DNA from: Bactericera cockerelli | Taxonomy: Eukaryota; Arthropoda; Insecta; Hemiptera; Triozidae | NCBI GenBank assembly: GCA_024516035.1 | Contig: CM044959.1 | Location: 27,492,605-27,556,604, forward strand | Direction: 5' to 3' | Length of the DNA stretch: 64,000 nt | In this document: one piece after another, positions 1 through 13,200 of the stretch | Layout: every line of letters begins with the position of its first letter | Position numbering within the stretch: the stretch's first letter is position 1 | Program-made: the position numbers and the translations under genes | Notes under the pieces: generated by a model | What the model was told of the DNA's origin: nothing | The model's input: the letters and a program-made list of their open reading frames with translations, nothing else | Database searches by the model: none

Positions 1-1056
1 CTGAACGTTGCTTAACTTTACAGAAAGAAAAAGATTTTGTTCATCGAGGAAGTGCCATCGTTCTCGTTTTATTGAGTTGAATTAAAGCCCTTAATTTTAA
101 AAATATTTTTTTTCCCTCTAGATAGGTAGGTAACCAAATTTTCATTTGTTTTCAATGAAAATCAAAGAAATCCATTATTTTAGATGTCATACCATTTTCC
201 TCCGTATTATAATTTCATCCAATTCAGCTATTGCTGAAGTACAACCTACAGGTACTGTGACAGTTTGACATGTTCTAACAAATTACCTGTCACAGGAGAG
301 AAGATTTTTTAAAGCTAAAACTGGCATCGTTTCGTAATTGAAGTCAGTTTATCTTTGAAGATCAAACATATCAACATCAATTATATAAGCGAGCAATTGT
401 CCCCATCAACGCCAACCATTGTGCTTTATCACAATTACTTCTCTTACGGAGCAATATTACCGCTATTTAACGTGTATGGCGCATCACATCGTCTTATGAA
501 GCATCACATCGTCATAATTGCCATAAATTTAGCTCAATGAAAATGATGTCTTGTTTTATAATGTTTAGATATCAAAGCTGTTGTAGGTAATTAAAATAGA
601 ATATAATCTAACTCTACATAATAGTCCCTGCCATAATTTATTTAGCGGAATTTGCAACATTATTTAGAAGTAAACTATTTAGCACACCATAGAGTTGATA
701 ATGCCGCAGACGTTGTTCCAAGTGTATACAGGGTGTACTCACTGCACGTTACACTATTCATTTCAGGCCGGGTCGGTACTAAGGAGCTGCGGAACTGCAG
801 CACCCCCAGACGAAAAAGACTCTTTTTCTCAAATCCTAGCTCGTACACAATGAAAATCGTCACTAATTTCTAGAATAATTAATGCATAATTATTATGATA
901 GGAATGGGAAACAAACTCAAAATCATTAGATACCGAGAGAGCGACTCTATAAATCCCATTTTAGTCCGGTTTAGGTTGCAGCACCCCCAAAACATTTTCC
1001 CACCGGCCGCGCCTGATTCATTTGTAGAGTTTTCATTCGGTTTTGTCCTCCCGCAG
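1..1056. other. Intronic/unassigned sequence upstream of the first visible exon
   Basis: No coding segment with convincing splice sites was found here apart from the exon that begins at 1057. The open frames in this interval overlap on both strands and show no recognisable protein. It is presumably intron of the lysine-rich gene, whose upstream exons are outside the window. Confidence 0.4.
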
Positions 1057-4000
1057 GCGTACACAAGTCCAGAGTCCATGTGCCCCCCCACCTCCCCCCA
1101 GGAACTGTGTGATGATCCCACCCTGTATCCCCACTCCTTCATCTACCCCGGCTATATGCTCAGCAGCGCCTACCACACCCATGGTAAGTCAATACATACA
1201 ATAATGCCAGAGGATCTCACTTAACCTACAGAAAGGAAATATTAACAGCGCGCGATTAGCTCAGTGGTTAAGCACGCGCTTGCTATGTGGAAGGTCCCGG
1301 GTTCGATCCCCCGAGCCGACAAAATTTTGTATTCTAAATTTGGTTACGGTTGTTGGTAAGGGATACCTTCCAATGCGCTCGTGTTGAGTAAGCACCTAAA
1401 TGGGAAGTATTGTGTCACTTCTCGCCCATCAGAGGGGAGGCATACTACGGAATGGGTAAGCTACAAGACAGACCACAAACGTCTACAGTAGCTCCTGTTT
1501 CATGGCTACGTAATAAAAAAAAGGCTGTGAAACACTCATATAAAAAAAAAACACAATTATTTATTATCGAAATAAACTATCCGGAGAAGACTTTGTATCA
1601 ACATTAAGATGAACGTAATTCCACAAATACTTGAGTAATCTATATAATAATACGCAACGTTTTCCTGTATCGCTACTATGCGATTGTCCGAAAATAACAC
1701 TGAATTTAATGAGTAGCGCGTAACATTTTGCAGCGACCTTTGCCACTGCCACATTTCTAACAGGACAATGCCAGTCGATAACATAATTAGTCTAATTTTG
1801 AAGAGACCTTTCATTTCTTTGTCGGAATATACTCGTATTTCATTTTTAGAAGTATCGAATATTAATTTGGAAATGGGTGCGAACTGAAATAAATATCAAT
1901 AAGGAAAATGCTTTTGATATTTTTTATTTTATTGTGTTTTTATCCAATACATTTTGTGGCGAACTTTTTGTTTCATATGATTAATAAATGAAGGGATATT
2001 TTCAGAACATAGACTATGTTTGTTATTAGATGGTGAGACTTCCATTTGAAAAGTTTATTAGAATTTACAAACAAGATAATAAATGTAATAATAATAACCC
2101 ATTTATTTATACTGCTTGAGCAGGACTAATAAGTCATTATTCCCGTATTAACCCTATGACGTATTATTATGGGGTCAAAACCCAAATGGGAGGATAAATT
2201 GGCATGTCCCGGCTGGGTTTCGAGCACGCGACCTCTAGATAACTAGACCGACGCGACGCCTTGATTGCTGAGCTACCGGAACAGGTCCATCGTATTATAC
2301 TTTTGTTGAGAATGCGATCAAAGTGATTAAAAAAAAAAAATGGTTTCATTGTTGGGATTGAACTTAAAGGGCGTTAAGTCGAAACTCCACATTTGTTTTT
2401 GTCACAAGATTAATTTTTGGCACGGATTGAAGACCAGGTATTTCACGCAAGGGTCTCCCAAAATGCCCAACGCGCACCGGAAGAGTAATTTCTGCGTCCG
2501 CGATCCACAATAGAGCATGAAAAAATTTGAGTCGTTAAAAACAGACACGAATGTTGACAGTCCGCCAAACACAAACAATTCGGAGTTGTACATGTTAAAT
2601 ATTAGGTGTACCTGTATTTGAGGCTATCATTATGTGGTATAACACCAGGGGAGTAAACACAAGAAGTAGAAGTGCGATATAAATATTTTTTCTATTTAAG
2701 AAAGTTTGGCTAAATATTCGACCTTTGACGGCCCAGGAAGATGGCTCAGTTGGGCACAAAGATTTTTTGGCTATACTTCAGCCAAGTCTCATATTATTGT
2801 CAAAGTGCATAGAACAATAGTTTAGGCGTTTCTAGAATTTTGAAGTTAAAATTTGAAAATCTATCACATCGTTGAAAAAGAATGACCAATTTTGAGTCTT
2901 TTTTTTTATGTAGCTCTCCTAACAATGCTGCATTTGAAAATTATTAAATAAGTCATAAGCATCTGAAACAGTATCACATCTGAAATAGTATCACACATAC
3001 GTTTGCACATATTTTTACTTCCGAGAAATTTCTAAATTAGAAATCGGAAGTATTTCTGTTCATACTGGTACGGTAACTAATATTCTGTTCTTCGGCTTTA
3101 TATAATAGGCGAGAGTAACGGGGACTGGATGAATACTATTTTTTTCAATAGATAAACCTAATTGTTGACTGTAGACAGTGAGTGATAATTGGTATTATTG
3201 TTCAATATCACTGTGTTTTACAGATACAAAATACCATGACGACTTAAATGAGTTGTCTTCCTAGTATCCTAGTCCGTATTTGTCTATTGAATATTGTAGA
3301 GTTTTAGAAAGATATTCAGATGACTGAAACTAAGAGCTCATATCCTATATCTACAATGTGTACCAAACTGTTGTTATCATACTCGGTGAACCTCGAGTGC
3401 TTTATTGTTTACTCTTCTCTGAAATGAAATACTGGTTAACACTTAGAATCCAGGCGCCTCTTTTCTATTTGAAGAATTGTTACTATTTATTTGTAACATT
3501 GTTACAAATAGTATTAAGTTCTCAAACAAAATTGTTTTGCCCAAGTTTAAACGTATCTCTAACTTAATCAACGTCTTATTCAAAATATGAGCAAGAAACT
3601 CTTGGGTCTTCCTTTTAGTGTGAAATATGTCACCGGAGCGACCTAGATATGAAAAACAATGTGTTTGCAATTTTTGTAAACATGGGTCCTCCTGGCATGA
3701 CAACGACCAAACCTCGGGGCAGTCGAAGTGAGTGAGTTCTAGCGAGTGGTTGAGTTCCTGCCGGTGAGTCCAATTTCCATCTACCTTATTATTTTCGATA
3801 GGCTCTCAGAGGACAACTCTATATTACAGTGTTACACCCTTCATTAAATAAATAATATATTTAAGGTACAAGAATTATTTAATTCTTTTTATTTATCACT
3901 CATTTCTTTTCTTAAACACTAAGGCGCTTGTTGGAACTTTGTTAATGATTCGAACTCTATTTTTATAGAACCGCATCATTGGCAGGGATTCCGCTAACTT

Positions 4001-7000
4001 GTGTTCTTAGTCGTTCCACCCCAAAAAGAGATTAGGACTGCCGGGGTCGGTAACAAATGGTGGAGGTGCGAAATGTCCCCAAATTTGGTTAAAGTTTAAT
4101 TTTGGTACATTTTATTTTGTTGTTATTACGTGAATGTTTGTGCAAGTTTCGTAATTATTAGGATGCATGATTTTAAGAGTTTATATATTATTATTGAAAA
4201 ATAGGTAGCTTATTTGTGTTAAATTAGTTTTTGAGCATTTTTAAAAATTTAATTATTCTTATCAGTTTTTTTTTTTATGAGGAATTTTGTCAGTCCATTA
4301 TGACTTTGATAGGAAAGTAGGCTAGGTATGTTTAATTTTTAGATTTTTTTGTAGAGAAAAATAATAATAATAAAATGGATGGCTCAGAAGTAAATAGTGA
4401 ATTGCCAATTAAAATTAAAGTACCTTTCTGTGAACCCACAAAATTTTCACCAAGTACATCAGAAGATGTTAGAATATTTTTAGAAGATTACAATTTGTGT
4501 GCAAATTTAAATAGATGGTACGATGAGCTTAAATGTAATTTTTTCACATTGTATTTGGAAGGATCGGCAAAAATTTGGTATAGTAATTTAATTAGTCAAG
4601 TAGGTCTTCAAAATTTAAAATGGGAGCATCTTCAAGAGCAATTTTTGAAAGAATATACTAAGGGTTATGAATCTTTGATCTGGCGGGATAAACTAGAAAA
4701 TAGAAAATTCGTAGATAATGAATTGGCAGTTCACTACACCATTGAGATAGTTTACTATTGTAGAATGTGCGATGATAAAATGTTAGATTTAACGAAATGT
4801 TATTATTTATTAAATGGTTTGCCACCTCAAATGGTAAAGGAAGTTATTTTGAAGGGTTATAGCAATTCCAAAGAATTAGTAGACGCTATAAGATTAGTAG
4901 AATATGCATTTGATAGGGCAGGGTTGAGGAAAAGCTTGTTTTCGCCTACCCCAAGTAGTAATAAAGAATTAGAAACTTATCGCCAAAACAATATCAGGAA
5001 AATTAATTTTAGTAATAAGAAACAATATCACCAATATACTCATAATAATATAAATAATAGAAATTCACGAGTGTCTGAAAATTGTCGATCAATTTTTTAA
5101 GTAGTAGTCACATAAATTTAGATGACACCTCAGTTTGTCAAGTCATAGAAAAGAATGGCCCCTCAAAAATTCGAATACTTTTTGACACTGGAGCAACAAT
5201 ATCCATAGTTGACTCAAAAGTCATTGACTTGACAAAGGTAAATACTTCAAGTATGACTAAAATTTTCAGTGCGGGTGGTAGTGAAATGAGTTGCTTAGGT
5301 AAAACCACTATCTTCCTCACAATTAACGGAAGGCCATTTCAACAAGAAGTATACATAGTGGAAAACATAGAATCCAGTGATGTCATACTAGGTGTAGATT
5401 TTATGAATAAAAATAGGATCAATATTAATTTTGCCAGTAAAAAAATTAGCTATACCGATAGAAACAAAGAAGTTGTCCTATCGCAGAAAGTAGATTCTCA
5501 GGCACATCAGCAAAATGTATTGAATAGAAATGTTGATCAGAACTCATTCCTATACCGGGATATTGAACCGCGTGAAATAATAGTAAGTAACGATAACAAT
5601 ACAGGGTTGTCGAAAAATAAGAGCCCAAAGGAGTCCTCTTTGAAAACTAAAAAAGGAGCTGAAGTAGGAGTAAGTGCTCTGGACATTATTAAAAATGTCA
5701 AACAAGTTAAGTTGTCCACGGGACAAAATAGGAAACAGTGTACAAGTAAACTGGTGCTTAACGAGTACGATGGTGATTTATTTAAATCGCCAGAAAACTA
5801 CTCACTTGTACATTGTATCTCTAATGATTGGAAATCGAAAGGCTTAGCCAAAGCGTTCAGAGACAAGTTTGGCAGGCTAGAATTATTAAAGTCTGTTAAG
5901 GTTAATGTAGGTGAATTAGTGTTTTTAAAACTTACCTCTAGATTTATAATTTATTTAGTCGTAAAATATGAATATTCAGAGAAACCTAAAATAGAAAATC
6001 TTAGAAAGACACTAGAACAATTAAAAGAGTTCGTTCAAAAATATAACATAACTAAATTAGCGTTACCTAGACTGTGTAGTGGACCCGGTATGTTAGAGTG
6101 GTCTGTAGTGAAGAATATGATTGTTAATATATTTAGTGACGTCGAGGTAGAGTTCTCGGTTTATAATTTAGAGCGACAAGGTAACAAGAGATTACAGTTT
6201 ACCGAAGAAAAAGAATTTTGCAAGTTAAATTTAGCTTCTATATGTGTTAATCAGGATGATGTTGTACCGGAAGTTAACAACAATAGGAAATCACGAATGG
6301 TATTTTCTCATGACGATTATGTCCTTTTACCGAAGTCAGAGTCTCTGGTTAGAATAGTGTCAAAATTTAGAGGAAAAGGTTATTTTCAGCCCAATGTAAG
6401 TTACCTAGAAACTAACAATATTTATATTGAAGATCAGGAAATAACGGTAGGTTCATCAGATAATATTCTAATTATTAACCCTACAGGATATCATAAGTAT
6501 GTAAAGAAAGGAGACTTGATAGGAATAATACAGGATAGAGAGAAAGATTCTCATCCAGAATTCATAAATACTATTGAAAGTGAACCACACGAGAAAAATA
6601 TGAGTCAGCTAAAAGAGCAGAATTTAAATCTCAACAAACCCTTTAGAGATTTAGGGGGTAATACTGTAGATATTAATGAAAAACTTTCAAAACAGGAAAA
6701 ACTAGCTATTAGGAAACTTTTGAATAAATTTATTCATGTTTTTGCCAAAAATGAATACGATTTTTTGACTCCTAAATTAGACCCATACAAAATTGAACTA
6801 GAAAATGAGGAACCAGTATATTGTGCACCTTATAAATTGAATCCTAAAGAGAAGTTAATTTTGGATTCAATAATAGATGAGTGGGTTAAGGTTGGTATTA
6901 TGGAACCATGTTCCGAAGGGAGTGAATATTGTTCTCCTATGTTTTTAGTACCCAAGAAAGATGGTGGTAGGAGATTAGTGTGTGACTTTAGTCGCATTAA

Positions 7001-10000
7001 TGAAAAAATAAAACGAGACGTGACACCTATAGGGAACTTCCAGACATTTTTTGACTGTCTCGAAGGAAGTAGGTATTTTTCTACAATGGATATAAATTCA
7101 GCTTTCATGAATATGCCATTAAGCAAGGAATGTCAGAAATATGCTACAGTGACATCTCATAGAGGTTTATTTAAATTTCTAAGATTACCCCAAGGTCTGA
7201 AAACTTCACCTACTGCATGGACCAGAGCTATAATTAAGGTATTGAACCCGATTTTATACAGGGGAGTTGTGTGCTACATTGATGACATTTTATCTTATAG
7301 CAAGGATTTTCACCAGCATTTATCAATATTAGAAACCACTTTTACTAGACTTAAAATGAATAACCTTAAGATAAAAGCCAGCAAGTGTAAATTTGGCTAT
7401 GATTCAGTAGATGTATTAGGTCACAATATTTCTGCCGCAGGAATTTTTCCGGCTCAGAAAAATATTGAAAGCATAAACAATATTGATGTAAAATCTTTGA
7501 ATACACAACGTGGCGTACGAGCTTTCTTAGGAGCAATAGGGTTCTTTAGAAAATTTATTAGATCCTTCAGTGAAATTTCATTCCCGTTAACTCAGTTAAC
7601 AAAAAAGGAATACGAGGGCAAGAAAATCACTTTGACTGAAGGTCAAACTCAAGCCTTTTATAAGTTAAAAGCCGCAATAACGCAATGCCCGGTACTAGAA
7701 TACTATAACCCAAATAGAGAAACCATACTGTACACAGATGCTTCAGCATATGGAATAGGAGGTTGCCTAGTACAACGGGATGATGAGGGTAAGGAACACC
7801 CTGTAGCTTACATTAGCAGAAAGTTAAAAGATGTGGAGAATAGGTACAGTTCTTCGGAACTAGAATTGACTGCTCTCGTTTATTGTATAAACTATTGGAG
7901 GGAGTATTTACTCTTCCAGCATTTTACGGTTTATACAGACAATAGGTCGTTAGTACAACTGACAAAAAATGTTAAAGATAGAGGATCACGTCTTCAAAGA
8001 CTGGTCACAAAATTAATAGATTTTAGTTTTACTGTCAAGACTATTAGTGGCAAATCTAATAGGATTGCCGACTTTCTTAGTAGATTTCCCGAAGATAAAT
8101 ATGCTGAAGATGATAAAATTGAAATGGAGTGCTTGAATATTATAGTAAAGAACTTACATAAATTACAGATGGAGGATGAATTTCTCTTTAACATTTATTC
8201 GGCACTTATAAACCCTGATGAGGCAGACAAGAAATATTTTAGATTATCAAGAAATTATGTAATCCAGGATGATATAATTTATTACAAACATTTTTATAAA
8301 TATGAGAAACAATTGTTAGTAGCAGTACCTAATTCATTGGTTGATGAAATTTTAAAGTTTTATCATGATAATTGTGTAAATGGAGCACACTTAGGTGCGG
8401 AGAAAACATATTGGAAAGTGAAGTTGAAGTATCACTGGCCTACTATGTTAAATGATATTAATAACTATGTTAAATCATGTGAATCTTGTCAGAAGAGGAA
8501 GGTACCTCGTACCGGAAAGCAGGGTCTTTTGCAACCTATCAAAGTACCAATCACAGGAAAACCATTGGAATCAGTTTTCATAGACTTCATGGGTCCAATT
8601 AACCCAAAGTCAAAGAGTTGTCAGTATATTATTGTGTTAACAGATAGCTGTACGAAATTTGTTATTGCGAAGGCTGTTAGGGAAGCCACAAGTAAAGTAA
8701 CAGCCGAATTTTTGTTGGATGTTATTACAACATTTGGTTGTTTTAAAGAGTTACATAGTGACAGAGGATCACATTTTGTTAATGAAACTATTAAACTATT
8801 GTGCAAAGCGTTGCAAATTAGTCATAAAATATCAAGTCCTTATAGGCCACAATCACAGGGTTCGGTAGAACGAATGAACGGCGTGATATGTGATATGATA
8901 TCCCATTACGTTAATGAACAAGGATCAAACTGGGCTAATGTATTAAAGTCCGTAGTTTTTAGCTATAATAATTCGCCCCATCAAGTCACAAAATATACAC
9001 CTAATTATCTTATGTTCGGTTTTGAACCAACACAACCAATAGAATTGGAGATTTTAACTCCTCAGGACGCTCAGCATGATGTCATTAAGGCCATTGAACT
9101 AATTAATAAAATTAGAAAAGAGGTCCCTAATATTTTGCACAAAGCGCAAAATAAGGAAAAGATTAGGTATGACAGAAATCATAAACATGTAGAATTTTAC
9201 CCCGGACAGTTGGTTCTCGTTGAGTTTCCCAATATACATGATAGGAATAACTCGAAATTCAATAGTAAATTCAAAGGACCGTGGAAGATTTTAAGGAAAA
9301 TTTCAGATGTGAATTATGTAATAAGATTAGAACGTAATGGAAAAATGATCGATGACGTAGTACATATTGCTAGAATAAAACCATTCCATAGTCGTTAATT
9401 TGCACAAAGATAATTTTATTAAGCATATTATATTCATGTAGAAGTTTTAGAAGTAAGGTACTAGAGTATATAATCAGTTGGTAGATTTTAAGATGTTGTA
9501 CTTTTAGTCTTAAGATATATGTATACAAGTATATTAGTTTGCAAAATGAATAATTACTAAAGCAAACTCGAAATTTGATACAAAGTAGATACATACGATT
9601 CTTGCACAAACGGGGCTCATATTTTTATTATTTGTTGACATTAGAATTTTTACTTAGCAGGAAAAAAAAAAAAAAAAAAAATTGGTTTTGTTTACAGTAG
9701 AACTCATTGTCCTCAGACGAGAGCTGTCGCTATCCATTTCTTGTAATCCTATATCTTAAACTCTTCATTTCCTTAGTCCTATTATGATTCCGTGTATGAA
9801 TGAATGACTGCAAGATAAAAAAATATATTTTACATGTTTTTTGAGTTCGATTTGTTATTAAATTGAGAATTGAAATGAATAGTGAGTCAGTTCAATAGAA
9901 GATGAACATACAAACTATACAAAATTGAAAGCAGTAATAAATAGAAGATGAGATTCCTTACAAGAAGGAATGATTAAAGGCTTCCAGCCAGAATCAAGCT

Positions 10001-10248
10001 CGCCGGGAGGCGAGCGCTCGTCAAGTAGCGCCAGCCACCCGGCCTATATTAACACGAAACAGAGTTTATATGTATTTTGTTTTATTGTTTTCGCCCACTT
10101 AACGCTAACTTTTATCAATTTTTATTTCAAATTCGTAATGAGACGCGAAAATAGATTGTGTTTCACGAAAGCGCGAGGTTCCTACGTACAGTTAAAGTCG
10201 TTTACTGGCCACGCCGAAAATCTTGAATTTCATGAAATTATTCATACG

Positions 10249-10280
<32 letters not shown>

Positions 10281-13200
10281 CAGACCAATTTTCTGTCAAG
10301 GGTACAGCAACGTGTGCTTATCGTGGAAAGACGTGAGATACGTTTTTGAAAAGGGAATTTTGATCTCTGCATACCTTTTATAGTTTCAAGTATCAAGCTC
10401 GCCGGGAGGCGAGCGCTCGTCAAGTAGCGCCAGCCACCCGGCCTATATTAACACGAAACAGAGTTTATATGTATTTTGTTTTATTGTTTTCGCCCACTTA
10501 ACGCTAACTTTTATCAATTTTTACTTCAAATTCGTAATGAGACGCGAAAATAGATTGTGTTTCACGAAAGCGCGAGGTTCCTACGTACAGTTAAAGTCGT
10601 TTACTGGCCACGCCGAAAATCTTGAATTTCATGAAATTATTCATACGGGTTTTTTTTTTTTTTTTTCAGACCAATTTTCTGTCAAGGGTACAGCAACGTG
10701 TGCTTATCGTGGAAAGACGTGAGATACGTTTTTGAAAAGGGAATTTTCATCTCTGCATACCTTTTATAGTTTCAAGTATTTATTTTATATAGGATAGGAG
10801 ATATAGCCTTCTGAAATAAAACGGGAAAGTTGCACAGAGCCGCCCCTGGTTATCTTGGAGCTGCGATTGTGGTATATTTCGAAAGGCCTTATCATAGGAA
10901 AAAATATAAAAATATAATTAAAGTATTACACTTTACAAAACTTGAGTTATACCCTTTGAAAGGAATACTTATTATGGAGCCCAGAGCCGTCTATTATTAT
11001 CCTAGAGTTGTATTTCTGGTGTTTTTAGAAAGGTCTAGTCAAAGGGAATGAGATCACTTAATTTCAGATGGTTGAAACAAGTAGAAAAGTATTTAAAGCC
11101 ATCTAAAGGAATATCTAAAATGAACCCTGGAGCCACGCCTATTTATCCCAAGTTGATGACTGAAGGTTCTTTCTAAAGGTCTAATTACGCAGAAATATAC
11201 TACGATGTAAATAAAATGTTAGAAAAATCAGCGACAGTGTGAGACATAAAAATAAAAAACTGAAATAAGATTTATGAGAGTAACAAAAAATCTTCGCCTC
11301 AAATAGAACTTATAATATGGGTGGGATCTAATCTTCTTTGCTTCACCCAAGCTGCCAGCAGACGGAGTTATCAATCTGGGAATAATAACGTTTTATAACT
11401 TCATTCAGAGATTTCTACATCAAGAGGTAAACTAGGTCTATATTATGAGAAGTGTATAAAATATTGGCCAGTAAGAGGAAAAATATCAAGCTCGCCGGGA
11501 GGCGAGCGCTCGTCAAGTAGCGCCAGCCACCCGGCCTATATTAACACGAAACAGAGTTTATATGTATTTTGTTTTATTGTTTTCGCCCACCTAACGCTAA
11601 CTTTTATCAATTTTTATTTCAAATTCGTAATGAGACGCGAAAATAGATTGTGTTTCACGAAAGCGCGAGGTTCCTACGTACAGTTAAAGTCGTTTACTGG
11701 CCACGCCGAAAATCTTGAATTTCATGAAATTATTCATACGGGTTTTTTTTTTTTCAGACCAATTTTCTGTCAAGGGTACAGCAACGTGTGCTTATCGTGG
11801 AAAGACGTGAGATACGTTTTTGAAAAGGGAATCAAGCTCGCCGGGAGGCGAGCGCTCGTCAAGTAGCGCCAGCCACCCGGCCTATATTAACACGAAACAG
11901 AGTTTATATGTATTTTGTTTTATTGTTTTCGCCCACCTAACGCTAACTTTTATCAATTTTTATTTCAAATTCGTAATGAGACGCGAAAATAGATTGTGTT
12001 TCACGAAAGCGCGAGGTTCCTACGTACAGTTAAAGTCGTTTACTGGCCACGCCGAAAATCTTGAATTTCATGAAATTATTCATACGGGTTTTTTTTTTTT
12101 TCAGACCAATTTTCTGTCAAGGGTACAGCAACGTGTGCTTATCGTGGAAAGACGTGAGATACGTTTTTGAAAAGGGAATTTTCATCTCTGCATACCTTTT
12201 ATAGTTTCAAGTATTTATTTTATATAGGATAGGAGATATAGCCTTCTCAAATAAAATGGGAAAGTTGCACAGAGCCGCCCCTGGTTATCTTGGAGCTGCG
12301 ATTGTGGTATTTTTCGAAAGGCCTTATCATAGGAAAAAATATAAAAATATAACTAAAGTATTACACTGGACCAAACTTGAGTTATACTCTTTGAAAGGAA
12401 TACTTATTATGTGGCCCAGAGCCGTCTATTATTATCCTAGAGTTGTATTTCTGGTGTTTTTAGAAAGGTCTAGTCAAAGGGAATGAGATCACTTAATTTC
12501 AGATGGTTGAAACAAGTAGAAAAGTATTTAAAGCCATCTAAAGGAATATCTAAAATGAACCCTGGAGCCACGCCTATTTATCCCAAGTTGATGACTGAAG
12601 GTTCTTTCTAAAGGTCTAATTACGCAGAAATATACTACGATGTAAATAAAATGTTAGAAAAATCAGCGACAGTGTGAGACATAAAAATAAAAAACTGAAA
12701 TAAGATTTATGAGAGTAACAAAAAATCTTCGCCTCACATAGAACTTAAAATATGGGTGGGATCCAATCATCTTTGCTTCACCCAAGCTGCCAGCAGACTG
12801 AGGTATCAGTCAGGAAATAATAACGTTTTATAACTTCATTCAGAGATTTCTACATCAAGAGGTAAACTAGGTCTATATTATGAGAAGTGTATAAAGTATT
12901 GGCCAGTAAGAGGAAAAATATTGATTAAAATAGATCAAAACAATGATAAATTATAATAAAATATTATGTACCTATTGAGCAGTCTCTGTGGTCGTCGACT
13001 GGTGTAGGTAAAACACAAAGTTTGCAAGGTGACCTGGGTTCGAATCCCGGCTAGGTATAATTTTTTTTTACTCTGTACTTTGGATGTCCGGTTTTCTCGT
13101 GAGAAAAAAAACAGTAGTTGGTAGTTTGCGTCAACCTCCTATGACCGTTTAATTTCGAACGAAGTGAGTATGGTTTAACTCGATCAATATTGATTTGTCA

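Noticed and set aside
1248..1320. Functional tRNA gene
   Set aside because: A and B boxes are present, but the acceptor arm does not pair convincingly and a SINE body shared with 52908-53130 follows.
5082..5090. Independent start codon for pol
   Set aside because: The frame opens with TTG inside gag; a -1 shift from gag is the more usual explanation.
10140..10260. Conserved protein MRRENRLCFTKARGS in unit X
   Set aside because: It is kept only because the copies are nearly identical; it runs into variable T tracts and has no recognisable domain.
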